In this document: one piece after another, positions 23,168 through 34,071 of the stretch
How the letters are laid out: each line of letters begins with the position of its first letter
Numbering within the stretch: the stretch's first letter is position 1
Assembly (NCBI GenBank): GCA_010015655.1
Contig: ML976762.1
Coordinates: 62,001 to 126,000 of the forward strand
Origin: Bimuria novae-zelandiae CBS 107.79
Lineage: Eukaryota; Ascomycota; Dothideomycetes; Pleosporales; Didymosphaeriaceae
DNA: 64,000 nt
Reading direction: 5' to 3'
Made by a program: the position numbers and the translations under genes
The notes under the pieces: model-generated
What the model saw: the letters and a program-made list of their open reading frames with translations, nothing else
Databases searched by the model: none
Told to the model about the DNA's origin: nothing

Positions 23168-25303
23168 ATGTTCTCATCAAGATTATCACGAAGCGTGAGT
23201 AGCAATGCGCGCGTCATCGCATCGGAACCGCGACTGACCTCATGTAAAGATTTTGCCGCGGGCAGCATCAGGCGTTCGTCGCGTTCAGCCCTCTGCCATC
23301 AGGACACCGTTCCTTACACGCGGGTATGCCGATGGTTCAGATGACAAGGTCAAGGGTGCCGTCATCGGTATCGATCTGGGTACCACCAACTCGGCCGTCG
23401 CCGTGATGGAGGGAAAGCAGCCGCGCATCATTGAGAACTCGGAAGGTACATCACTGCGCCATCTCCAATTGCATCGACAGTCGCTAATCGTCGCCACACA
23501 GGCACCCGAACAACGCCTTCCGTTGTCGGTTTCACAAAGGATGGCGAGCGTCTCGTCGGTGTCGCCGCAAAGCGTCAGGCGGTCGTCAATCCCGAGAACA
23601 CCCTCTTCGCCACCAAGCGTCTCATCGGCCGCAAGTTCACCGACCCTGAGGTCCAACGCGATATCCAGCAGGTGCCCTACAAGATTGTCCAGCACACCAA
23701 CGGCGATGCCTGGCTCGAGGCCCAGGGCCAGAAGTACTCGCCCTCGCAGATTGGTGGCTTCGTTCTTGGCAAGATGAAGGAGACCGCCGAGGCCTACATG
23801 GGCAAGAACGTTAAGAACGCTGTTGTTACTGTTCCCGCCTACTTCAATGACTCCCAGCGTCAGGCTACCAAGGACGCCGGTCAAATCGCCGGTCTCAACG
23901 TCCTTCGTGTGGTCAACGAGCCCACCGCCGCTGCCCTTGCCTACGGTCTTGACAAGTCCAACGACAACGTCATTGCCGTCTACGATCTCGGAGGCGGAAC
24001 TTTCGATATCTCCATCCTTGAAATCCAGAACGGTGTCTTTGAGGTCAAGTCCACCAACGGTGACACCCATCTTGGTGGTGAGGACTTCGATATCACCCTC
24101 GTCCGCCACTTTGTCGACTCTTTCAAGAAGGAGCAGGGCATTGACCTGAGCAAGGACCGCATGGCTATCCAGCGTATCCGTGAGGCCGCTGAGAAGGCCA
24201 AGATCGAGCTTTCCTCCTCTGCGCAGACCGATGTCAACCTGCCCTTCATCACTGCTGACGCCTCCGGCCCCAAGCACATCAACCAGAAGATGACTCGCGC
24301 TCAGCTCGAGAAGTTGGTCGATCCGCTCATCTCCAAGACTGTTGAGCCAGTGCGCAAGGCTCTCAAGGATGCGAACCTTCAGGCCAAGGATATCAAGGAG
24401 GTTATCCTCGTTGGTGGCATGACCCGCATGCCCAAGGTCACTGAGTCCGTCAAGAGCATCTTCGGCCGCGACCCCGCCAAGTCGGTCAACCCCGATGAGG
24501 CTGTCGCCATCGGTGCCGCCATCCAAGGTGCCGTTCTCTCCGGTGAGGTCACCGACATCTTGCTCCTTGATGTCACTCCTCTCTCCCTCGGTATCGAGAC
24601 GCTCGGCGGTGTGTTCACTCGCTTGATCAACCGCAACACCACCATCCCCACCAAGAAGTCGCAGGTCTTCTCCACCGCGGCCGACTTCCAGAGCGCTGTT
24701 GAGATCAAGGTCTACCAGGGTGAGCGTGAGCTCGTCCGTGACAACAAGCTGTTGGGCAACTTCCAGCTTGTCGGCATTCCCCCGGCCCACCGTGGCGTTC
24801 CCCAGATTGAGGTCACCTTCGATATCGATGCCGACTCCATCGTCCACGTTCACGCCAAGGATAAGTCCACTAACAAGGATCAGTCCATCACCATCGCCTC
24901 CGGCTCCGGTCTCTCTGACTCTGAGATCCAGTCCATGGTTGACGATGCCGAGCGTTACGGTGACCAGGACAAGCAGCGCAAGGCCGCCATTGAGGCTGCC
25001 AACCGCGCCGACAGCGTTGTCAACGACACCGAGAAGGCCCTCAAGGAGTTCGAGGACCGTCTCGACAAGACCGAGGCCGAGAAGATCAAGGAGAAGATCA
25101 ACGATGTTCGCGAGAAGATCGCCGCCTCCCAACAGGGCGAGGGCGAGCTTTCCGCCGAGCAGATCAAGGAGCTCACCGACGACCTCCAGAACGCTTCTCT
25201 CAACTTGTTCGACCAGATGCACAAGGCCCGCAACGAGGGCCAGAACCAGTCCAACGACCAGCAGCAGCAGCAGCCCGAGGGTGAGGGTGAGAAGAAGCAG
25301 TAA
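23168..25303 (+). CDS. SSC1: Mitochondrial Hsp70 (DnaK-type chaperone)
   Basis: Three exons, 23168-23194, 23250-23445 and 23502-25303, give 674 residues. The introns are 55 and 56 nt (GTGAGT..AAAG and GTACAT..ACAG). The first ~35 residues are rich in Arg and Ser without acids ([22 protein letters not shown]), as in a matrix-targeting presequence. The nucleotide-binding domain starts with IDLGTTNS (residues 50-57) and continues with [27 protein letters not shown] and the [10 protein letters not shown] motif. The substrate-binding domain follows ([14 protein letters not shown]) and a helical lid. The tail is Gln/Glu-rich ([14 protein letters not shown]) and lacks EEVD, which fits the mitochondrial rather than the cytosolic form. 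The product is the motor of protein import and a matrix folding chaperone, working with Tim44, Mdj1 and Mge1. The upstream heat-shock element suggests HSF control. Intact. Confidence 0.97.
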
Positions 25304-25849
25304 GTGCTTCAACTCGCTCTGACCACGTTTGGTTCAACATCTACTTATGGCTTTCGTCTTTTTCGCGGCACAAAAGCAGGCGTCTTGCATTACGGTCTGG
25401 GATGGATTGGGTCTTTAGACGTGTGTACCATTTGGTTGTATTTTCTTGTACCTATACCTCGGCTCGCTTTCTCTTCTCTTCTCTTTGCCAGCAGCATCTT
25501 GTTTTACTACTCCCTACTAGCTTTTAGTTGATACCTCGAGGGGGAAGCGAAGCGCGTGAAATCGGGAAAGACGAAGAAGTGTACTAAAATCTGTCTCATC
25601 ACGACTTTTGAAGAAGTAATGGGGACGAGGGTGGTGGTTATGTATTATAAGAGATGTGAGATGGTAATGTCAATGTAACTTCTTTCTCCGCTCTCAATGC
25701 ATGGAAAGGCTTTAACGGTGTGTTGCTTAGTGATCGTGTTCGGCGTTGGCGATTGTTCCGCGTTATTGCTGCGTCTTGCGGTATCGCTGTGTTGTGGGTA
25801 GGTTCTTTGGAGTAAGGTGATGACTATCACATCACCAAACATCCTGCCC
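25304..25849 (+). other. 3' flank of mtHsp70, no gene
   Basis: T-rich and C/T-rich sequence (25430-25530) typical of a fungal 3' untranslated region, followed by unremarkable intergenic DNA. No open frame with coding character and no RNA gene was recognised. It ends where the inverted TAGTC array begins with a dyad, GGTGATGACTATCACATCACC at about 25819. Confidence 0.5.
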
Positions 25850-27640
25850 CGCAGTGCCTGTCGTGCATTTCAGACGACGCGTGGATATAAAAACCCTACT
25901 CGCCTACCACCTTTTTCTTTCCCCTCACACTTGCGCACAACCCTTCAGGGTACTAAAAGTCGCCTTTATCACACCATATGGGCCGTCTGCCTGGGAGCCA
26001 AAGAGGCGCAAATTTCCAGGACATGTCTGTTGTGGGAAGACCAAAATTCCTGGCTTGTTGGGTGATGTGTCGCGCCTTTCTTTGAGTGGATTTAAGAAGA
26101 CGTGTTTATGAATGATGGGTGCGCTGGCTCGTTGACTAAAATGGATGAAGAAGCCGCTCTATGAGTATGAGTGGTGGGTGGATTTAAATTCAAGTTGTCA
26201 GCAACGATATGGACCGGCGTGGGGGAGGATTAAAAACATGCTCTCTGTCCTAATGTGGTTCTGCGTGGAGAGCACCATAACGGCAACGAGGGTGAACGGT
26301 CAGAGGCTCGCATGTTGCGGAAGTACGGCTGAAGTCTGTTGAAGCCGATCGAGCCACGATGAGCATCACCACTGCTGCGTTCGTATCTTGCTTGGGTGCC
26401 CACGCTCACTTGAGATGACGGGCGCATATAAAGCCTCTAAACCACCACGACTTATTCCTCTTCACGACGCACACCTCCTTTGGGGTACTAAAAAGGGCCT
26501 GTTACTTCCCTATGGGCTGCTCGGTGCGGGACTGGGAATAAAAGGCGATGTAGGAAAATCCATAGGCTGCCCTGCGCGGAGGACTAAAAATGACCTAGAG
26601 AAGATGTGACGTCGAGAAAGTGTTGAGGCAGTCGTTGTTTTGAATGAGAAGCTACTCTATGGAGCTATATACTGTGGATCACGTGAGTCACGTGCACGGC
26701 CGCACGTACGCGGATGGCCCAAGCTTCATGTCCTAAACCGTCACAGAAGACATATGGGAGCTTTCTGGGTTGGAGGACTAAAATCGAAAGATATGCAAGT
26801 TATGAGCGTGCTTGGTGGGCGGACTAAAATGATGCACGGGACCATGATGGGTGCGTTTGGTGGAGCACCAAAACCAAAGTGGAAGCCCTCATGGGCGCAC
26901 TTGGTCGTGTGGACCAAAAAGCACTACCACACGGTTGATGTGGCCCTGTTGTGGAAGGATTTTAAATCCGGTTTACTAACATGTATGTTCTGTGTAGAGG
27001 AGGACCAAAATCACCATTCTCACTAACAATGGAGTCCGGCTGCTTGAACTCCGCTAGTATCCAGCCCAACCCTCGTGAAACGTACGCGATGAGCACCACC
27101 ACATATGTCTAAAATGGCTTAGTTCAGATGGAGACAGGGTATATAAGACCGTGTTCATTTATAGGTTTGGGCTTCACATATTTGCCCAGCTTCGTTGGTG
27201 TTTAAAAAACAGCGAGGCAGACTTCATGGCCTGCGCGGTACTGGACTAAAAATATGCGGAAAGAAGCTTCACGTGCTTCTCAGCGAGCTGCCCTAAGGAT
27301 GTCGACACAGGTAACAAGACTTGTGCGTGTGCTGCGTGCGGGACTAAAACGAAACAATTCACTTGTATGCGGTGCTCTTCGTGGACTAGAAATTCCAGGC
27401 TTGCGGACCTATGGAGGGTGCGGTGTTCGGAGGATCCAGAAGGGTATGCTATTCCTTGTTTCGCCCAGGGTCGACGCAGATCGTGATGATGTTGTTCAGC
27501 ACCATGAAAGACGGACTTGGGTTGGCGGTAGGGTATATAAACCCTCTTGTGTTTGGAGATGAGCGGTACACCTCTACTGTGTGGCACTGTGTGGCAGGCA
27601 ATTCGGATCAGGGTAAACGTGTATATTAGACAAATCCTTG
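25850..27640 (-). repeat. Second TAGTC-box/TATA array, inverted orientation
   Basis: The same plan is read on the minus strand: GACTAAAA or GACCAAAA boxes (complement of TTTTAGTC) in regular phase, and GGTATATAA-like TATA words. The most regular run is 26776, 26822, 26866, 26912, 26958 and 27003, with intervals 46, 44, 46, 46 and 45 bp. Others are 26487, 26536 and 26582, with TATA at 26424-26432 (about 60 bp away); and 27200, 27244, 27342, 27384 and 27431, with TATA words at 27138 and 27534. At 26617-26740 one segment is in plus orientation and matches the Tc1-interrupted unit at 4860-6690 closely. The array is cut at about 27640 by a degraded LTR element. Confidence 0.8.
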
Positions 27641-28394
27641 CAGGATGTCGAAGGGTCTATAGTGATATATATAGACTAGGGCACGTGACTGAGCCGGGGG
27701 TGCTCTAAAGGTGGCCCGAGGGAGATCCAGAGGATCTCTAAGGGTCGCCTTCTATAGAGGTTAAGAATTTCCCTGATAACTACTCCCCCCTTCCTAAAAA
27801 GGACTCGTCTCAAGTCCGCTATGCCAGCCTGTATCCCTTTATAAAGTAGTGGTGGATTAGCTATAGTATCGCGTTAGGTTATCGCCGCAGCAATTACGTG
27901 CCTATATAAATTACTAAACTCTAGTAAACCTTGCTATTAGAGAAACCTGTATTAAAAGAAGCGCTTTCCACCCTAAATAGTTTACGTAAGCTAATTATTA
28001 GCTTAGTAACGCTAGGTATACTAGGTTTTAAAGGAAGGATAACTACTATTTGCCTTGCGTTTATAGCATATCTATCACGATGCCTATATATACTATCCTA
28101 TGCCTTGTAACGATAGCTATTGTTACTCGTTCCTTTTGGAGATGTATGGTGGCGTGGTATAGGGCGACGTACAATATCTTACTTAAGAGATATAATTATA
28201 ATAAGTTATTACTATATAATTAATAGGTAATTACTTTACTTAATTATAAGTAATTTTTTCTTCTTTTATTTTCCCCCTTTCCTGCGCTATGGCCGTTCCA
28301 GCCCTATACTATTCCCTTTCTAGGTAACGTCTTTAGGGAAACGCTAGTATTCTTTAAGAATTTCTTTATAGCTAATAAGGTAGGATACAATTTT
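27641..28394 (-). mobile_element. Degraded LTR-retrotransposon end (left part of a split relic)
   Basis: From about 27625 a sequence of balanced composition (TGTATATTAGACAAATCC..) extends to about 27778. It is followed by CTCCCCCCTT, which on the minus strand is a polypurine tract next to an LTR. Beyond it the DNA is AT-rich and RIP-degraded, with no readable protein. The small LTR element at 28395-30328 is inserted in it (5-bp duplication ATTTT), and the same kind of sequence continues at 30329. The family is not determined. Confidence 0.45.
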
Positions 28395-30328
28395 TGTCGC
28401 GTACAGTCAACTTTAATTAAGGAGCTCGTAAATAAAGTCTATTAAGGAGAAAAAGCTCTACTAAGACACTAAACTATTTAGGGGTTTAAAAAATTACGTG
28501 CGTAGCTATTTAGCTATATAAATTAACTTTAACTAGCGTAAAAAGCTTTAGTAAGGTGCTCTTTTATAATAAACCCTTTAGCTTATAAAGCGTAGTAAAA
28601 TAAGCTAAATAGTAATTTAAAATATAAAAATAGTAGTAAACTTACGCGTAAAACTTAAAAAGTGTCTAACTTAAATTTCTAGCTTGCTAGGTAATTAGTC
28701 TAAATAGCTAGTTTATATAGAGTTCTATAAAGAAAGATAAAAAAATAAGGAGTAGCGTACTTCTGCTATAAAGCTTTAATAAATATTTAAGAGTAATTAT
28801 TTACTTATAACGTAACCCGCACGAGTACCTGCGTAGAAAAGTAAAAAAATAAAAGGAGTAATGTACTTCTATTATAAAGCTTTAATAAATATTTAAAAGT
28901 AAATATTTATTTATAACATAACCCGCGCGAGTGCCTGCGTATATAAATAAGAGAATAAGTAGCTATAGGATTCTAGCGCCTAGCTAGTAAAGGCTTATTT
29001 ACTTATAGGCTTACTATAATTTATACTTTAATATTTTTTAAAAATTCTAGAAGGTTTTCTGCTAATCTTTTTTATTTAAGCTTAGCTAATAATACTTTTT
29101 ACTAATTTTTTTAAATTTAGCTTTTAATTTTACTAATCTCCTTACTTATAAGTTTATTATAAAGCTTATAAGATGCTTTTTTTTTAGAGCGCATACTATA
29201 GGTGGTTACACTCTATAGGCTTCTATTAATGCTGGCTATTTGCTCTACATGGGCACTTGTAGTTCGCATTAGGAGTGCGCCCTCCGAGCGTAGCGTACAT
29301 GCCTGCGTGCTTTATTGTTTGGCCGAGCTGCGCGAGCCAGCGAGCATATCTCTCTAGAGATAGAGTTGCTACTGCGCCTGGTCGCGATAGGTTATCAAGC
29401 TCTCTCTAAGCCTACTTATAGTTGTATCGTAGTGCTAAGCGTAGGAAATCCTTTATTAGCAATGTACCCTTTATCTCTAGGAGATCTAGGAGCACAGCGT
29501 TAGCGTGTACGCGGTTCTATTCGGATAGCTATTTAGTTATATCTATTGTTCTGCTGCTTTGTGGGCGTAGGGTAACCTCTCTCTATATATGTTGTACCTG
29601 CTCCTTCTAGTTATTATTGCTTAGATAGAGATTATTTTTAAGTTCTCTTATTAGCGCCTATAGTATTTACTAGTTATTTAACTATAATATTATAAGCTCT
29701 AGCCTTTATAAATTAATTATAGTATAAACCTAGTTCTAGAGTAGCTAAAGCCTTATTATAAGTAAAGTATAAATAGTAGATTTTAGCTTATAGTGCTTAA
29801 GCTATTATATATAAAACCTGCTTTTAGTATTTAGGTCTAGTGGCTCTAAAGCCTAGTTATATATATTTATTAACTTAAAAGTCTTAACATTAATATAATT
29901 TTATATTTTTTAAGTATTTATATAGTACTTAAGCTACGCGTACTAAGATAAAAATAAGTTATAATTTATAAGTTAGTTACTTACTAGAAGTTTTATAAAA
30001 GTTATTATATAGTTTAGCTCTATTATAGGTTATAAGCATTAAGACGTAAGCGTTAAAATAATAAAAAGTAAAAAATAGTTTACTACTATAATTATTAATT
30101 AGTATAAAATAAGTATATTATAAAATGATATAAAGGTACTAGGCTTATAACTATTACGTATAGTTAACTTTAATTAGGAAGCTCGTAAATAAAGTCTATT
30201 AAAGAAAGGAAGCTTTACTAAGACGCTAAGCTATTTAAGGGTTTAGGGAATCGCGTGCTTGGCTACTTAGCTACTTAGATTAACCATAGCTAGCGTAGAA
30301 AGCTTTAGCAAGGTGTCCTTTTGCAACA
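28395..30328 (-). mobile_element. Small LTR element, copy A (no reverse transcriptase)
   Basis: LTRs of about 177 bp lie at 28395-28571 and 30152-30328, with TG..CA-type ends on the minus strand (TGTTGCAAAAGG.. start). A perfect 5-bp target duplication, ATTTT, is at 28390-28394 and 30329-30333. The internal ~1.6 kb matches copy B at 42294-44139. The shared part, best preserved at 29230-29620, carries a long gag-like minus-strand frame with many stops. No protease, RT or integrase motif is seen, so the element looks non-autonomous. Confidence 0.85.
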
Positions 30329-31538
30329 ATTTTCTATATCGCGTTCTTATTAAACTAGTTTAGCTATTTAATAAGGTATTAGAGACCTCGTACTACTACC
30401 TTATAATAAAGGATTCCTTCTACTTTATAGTAGTTAGCTCTATTATAGTCTAGGACATTAACAGGTTTAGGGTAAATATTTTTTTAATAAAAGAGGTGCC
30501 TGCCATAGCTTAAGTAGCGAGATATAGAATACTAAGTATATTTCCAATATTAAAGCTAGTAGTTTAAGCAGATAGTTAATACACCGCGTTATACTATTAT
30601 TAATAGTAAATTTTAGTAGGTTCTTGGCAGAGTAATGCGCTTGCTTATAAAGTATGTTATTATTATTTAATATAAAGTAACCTAACTTCCCCGCTATTAT
30701 ATTAAACGCCTATAGCGATTTATTAACACATTTATCTATCCTCTTACTACTATAGACGCTAGCGAGCTACGATAGCATAATAGGTAAGTTTTAAATTCTG
30801 CCTATAGTGTGCCGTGGTGGCAAGCCTGGATTCTGTTTTTCTTTTGTCTTGGTCAGCAACACCTAGCATATATAGCGCCAGTCCTCAACGACTGAGGCGC
30901 GGGCATCCTGTACACGAGGCTACTCTTACGTTCTTGTTTCCTAATAGATACGAAGTTAAAAAGAAAAATAATAGAAGCTAATTATCTACTAAATCTTGTT
31001 CCTGCTATAAGCCTGTAAAGACACGTTTTAGTAGAGTACTCAGCATATGGCCGAGTACTTTACATGGTGTGTGTGCTCTACCTCCCTATCCATCATACTG
31101 CGTGCGCATCTGGTTAACAACGAGTTCAGTTCCTATCCTACAAAGCAAATGCTGCATACACATGCACTTTTCAATAGTATTATTATAATAAGTAACGACA
31201 CTAAAGAAGCCGCGCTTAGTATAAATACTGCTCTTATAGAAACTTTTCGTATGTTATTAATCAATCAATTCGATCTCTAAACTATATACTATCTAGCTCG
31301 TTTTATTCTCCACAACTATAGTATACGCTAAAACCTTTTAGTCTTAAATTTACGTAGTAGATAATTATTTTTAATAAGCTATTATATAGTAGTAAGCTAG
31401 AAGCTTTGAATATTAAAGTTACTTAGCTTATTAATTATACCTTATATAGTAAATACGTCCTTTTTTATCACGTTTAAGATAATTAACTAACTACTTAATA
31501 GCTATAGTGGCTACTTTTCGCGCGTAGTTAACGTAGTT
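30329..31538. mobile_element. AT-rich transposon relic with a balanced-composition island
   Basis: Continues the element interrupted by copy A. Mostly TA-rich and stop-laden. Between about 30805 and 30950, and again at 31040-31240, composition is nearly balanced, including GTGCCGTGGTGGCAAGCC. This may be part of an LTR or untranslated region that had few RIP targets. No protein family is readable. Confidence 0.4.
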
Positions 31539-31574
31539 TATAAGCGAGCTGTCAGTATAAGCGAGCTGTTAGTA
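31539..31574 (+). repeat. 17-bp minisatellite, left part (2 copies)
   Basis: TATAAGCGAGCTGTCAG at 31539-31555, and a copy with one change at 31556-31572. Four more copies lie at 33464-33531 in the same orientation on the other side of the Fot1-type element, so the transposon split one tract of six. Confidence 0.9.
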
Positions 31575-33463
31575 CCCGCGCCACTCGCCAACCCTGCGGG
31601 TTGGCGCTGCGCAGCTCAACGTAACTTCTCGGCTCAACGTCACTTTTTATAGCGAATTGACATTCGAGGATGATTTTGACGGCGAAGACTTCAATTATAT
31701 GGCGATATATACGCTGGCGTCGGTGTAGCAAGTAGGGCAGGATCTACTGTCATCTCTCTGAGAGATGGCACCTGCCGGGGCTGACTTTGTGGCGCCTGCA
31801 AGTGCGCGTCCTTGTACGTTTTTGCAGCCTGTCTAGCAGCCTTTTGTGCCTCCTGCTCCACACGATAATCAATAGCTTGTCGCGCTGCCTTTACGGTGAC
31901 TACGCCGCCTTTCTATACCTGCCTGGCATCTTTAACCTGCCTTTTCTAGCGCTATTAGGCTGCTATAGTAATAGCTAAGAGGTCTCGCTGGGCCAGCGCG
32001 AGACTATTAATAAGCAATTACGAGCTTTCTAGGAACTTTTCAAGCCTATGGCTGGAAATATTACTCCTTTCTAGAGCGCGCGATATCTTTTTATGCTGCT
32101 ATTAGTACGACGTAGGCGTGTTGGCGATAGGTAATGAATTAACTACGGATAAAAGTAATAGTAATAGCGTACGCACTGTAGGTAGCTTTATATATATAAT
32201 CTCTAGATTAAATAGAAAGATGCCTAACTTCTCTTAAGCACTAAGTATAGTGCTACGTTTAAAAGTAGCTATTCTAATGCTATGATACGCGTATAGAAAT
32301 TCGACTTTATTAAAGTTAGTGCACCCAGTACGTGTAGCTATCTCTATAGCCTTCTTATAATTATTCTTTAATGGCTAAAAACAGACAACGTTAAGAGGCT
32401 ACAGGTGATGAGATGCGTAAGGCAGTAGCAAGAAAGGTATTATATTATACCTATCGCAGTACTTAATAAACTTAATAGTTAGATAGCTACTAAATCTATT
32501 AAATATAAGTAATTACTATACGCCCTTCTGCCGCGCACGCGTCTATTTTTTAAAAAACTTTAGCTACTTAATTAATATTAAATTATTAGTATAGCTAGAT
32601 ATTAATATAGTAATTATATAATTATTAGGTAGCGCGGTGTTAGTATACTATTAATAAAGGTAATTAACGCCCTGCACGATAAGCATAGAATTAAAGACCT
32701 TACCGTTGCTAGAGATTAATTTAATTAAGGTAACATGATCGCGCGAGGTCTCTGACGCGGAGACCTAAGGGCGATTTAACTCTATAGTAACGATCTATTA
32801 GCTGCCGCCGACGCCTATACGGAACCCAGTTTCGTCTATATTGTAGGTGTCTGATGCGGTGATGCCATAGGCATTAATAACCTTCTTAAGCTTAGTAAAA
32901 TGCTAAGAATATGCTTCTATTATTACTATTACTATCCTATTAATATCCTGCGATTTCTGCTTTATGCGGCGGCACTTAGGATTCTAGTGCAGCTACTACG
33001 CGGTCTAGTCTTTACTAAGTAGTAGAGCGCTACTGTCAGGATGCGCGCGGTTAAGGATATACTAGGCAGCGCCTTTTAGCTACGGCATGAGACAAGGCAT
33101 GCCAATACTATCGCAGCGGCGTATATATGACTTTAGAGCTTCGTCTTGCACTAGCAAGAGGCGTAGATTCGACCTAGTGCGGTCATGGCGGCTCGTTCTG
33201 CCTTTAACGCGCGCTCGAAGTCGCGAAATAGGCACGCACTAGTCGCGTGCTAGAGCCACAATATTAGGTATTTCTCTATTAAAAAAGCTAGAGATATAAG
33301 CTAAGATGCGCTCCTTAATTTCGTAACTCTCGCTATAGAATTTAGGCATTTTTGTGGGTTGTAAAGTAAGGATAGAGTAAAAAGCGCGTTGTAAAGTTAC
33401 GTTGAGCCGCGAAGTTACGTTGAGCTGCGCAGCGCCAACCCGCAGGGTTGGCGAGTGGCGCGG
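31575..33463 (-). mobile_element. Fot1/pogo-type DNA transposon inside the minisatellite
   Basis: Terminal inverted repeats start CCCGCGCCACTCGCC. They are identical for about 54 bp and similar for about 73 bp. Each contains its own hairpin (GCCAACC-CTGC-GGGTTGGC). TA duplications are at 31573-31574 and 33464-33465. Length 1,889 bp fits Fot1-type elements. The minus strand carries the transposase relic. Confidence 0.92.
31640..33349 (-). pseudogene. Fot1/pogo transposase relic
   Basis: The frame starts at ATG 33349 and can be followed for most of the element despite many TAG/TAA codons. It shows a helix-turn-helix start (ERILAYISSFF), the CENP-B-like linker (RARVKGRTSR), YNIDETGFRIGVGG with the first catalytic Asp, TRDHVTLI-like text, and LLIFN.FSSYLTIKFI. 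There the second catalytic Asp reads Asn (GAC to AAC, RIP-type). It continues through LLPYASHHL-PLNVVCF to KLGIF.FN, as in fungal Fot1 proteins. The tail is Ala/Gln/Arg-rich. Not functional. Confidence 0.88.
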
Positions 33464-33531
33464 GTATAAGCGAGCTGTCAGTATAAGCGAGCTGTCAGTA
33501 TAAGCGAGCTATCAGTATAAGCAAGCTGTCA
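33464..33531 (+). repeat. 17-bp minisatellite, right part (4 copies)
   Basis: Four tandem copies of TATAAGCGAGCTGTCAG or one- to two-base variants, in the same orientation and phase as the two copies left of the transposon. Confidence 0.9.
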
Positions 33532-33831
33532 CCCCACCAACCTTTTCGCAACGCGTCACCTTGTAATAACAATAGCTTAACTACCTTATACTTAAACACT
33601 TTATAGCGAAGTAGATATCCTCCTAGCTATTTTAGTTGTTAATTAAGACCAAATCTAAAGTAAATAACGCGCTATAGTAATATATAACGTTTCTTAAAGT
33701 ACACTACGTAACTAATGCGTAGATATTATTACGCGACGCGATTATTAGCCTAAATTAAAAAAGCTTACTAAGCTAGAAGAGGAGATAATTATTAGGTATA
33801 TACTTAATTTAGATTTATAAGGATTTGCGCC

Positions 33832-34071
33832 TGTAAGGGGCTTTAGGCCCGGGGGACCTAAGATGCCAGAAGAATATAAATAAATTTAATAAGGAGTTTA
33901 GGTAGCTCCTCCCTACGCTATATATATAGCTTCTAAGTAAAGAGGACTAACTTTAGAGGGATTAGGTCTATTTCCTAATACTTTAGAGGTACCTTAGTAG
34001 CTCTTAGAGTTACTTAAGGCTTAGGCTATAAGGTTTCTTAGCTAAGTATTTTAGAGGCCTAGCCTCTAACA
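33832..34071 (-). repeat. LTR (3' end of the gypsy element)
   Basis: A 240-bp segment with TG..CA ends on either strand: plus reads TGTAAGGGGC..CCTCTAACA, and minus starts TGTTAGAGG. On the minus strand it is preceded by a polypurine tract (AGAAGGGGGGG at about 34075-34085), which marks it as the 3' LTR of a minus-strand element. The partner 5' LTR was not found in the window. Confidence 0.7.

Noticed and set aside
23285..25312. A 675-codon open frame antisense to mtHsp70
   Set aside because: It mirrors the Hsp70 exons, is Leu/Val/Gly/Asp-rich as complementary Hsp70 codons must be, and such antisense frames are a known artefact (often mislabelled NAD-specific glutamate dehydrogenase). No splice or promoter evidence of its own.
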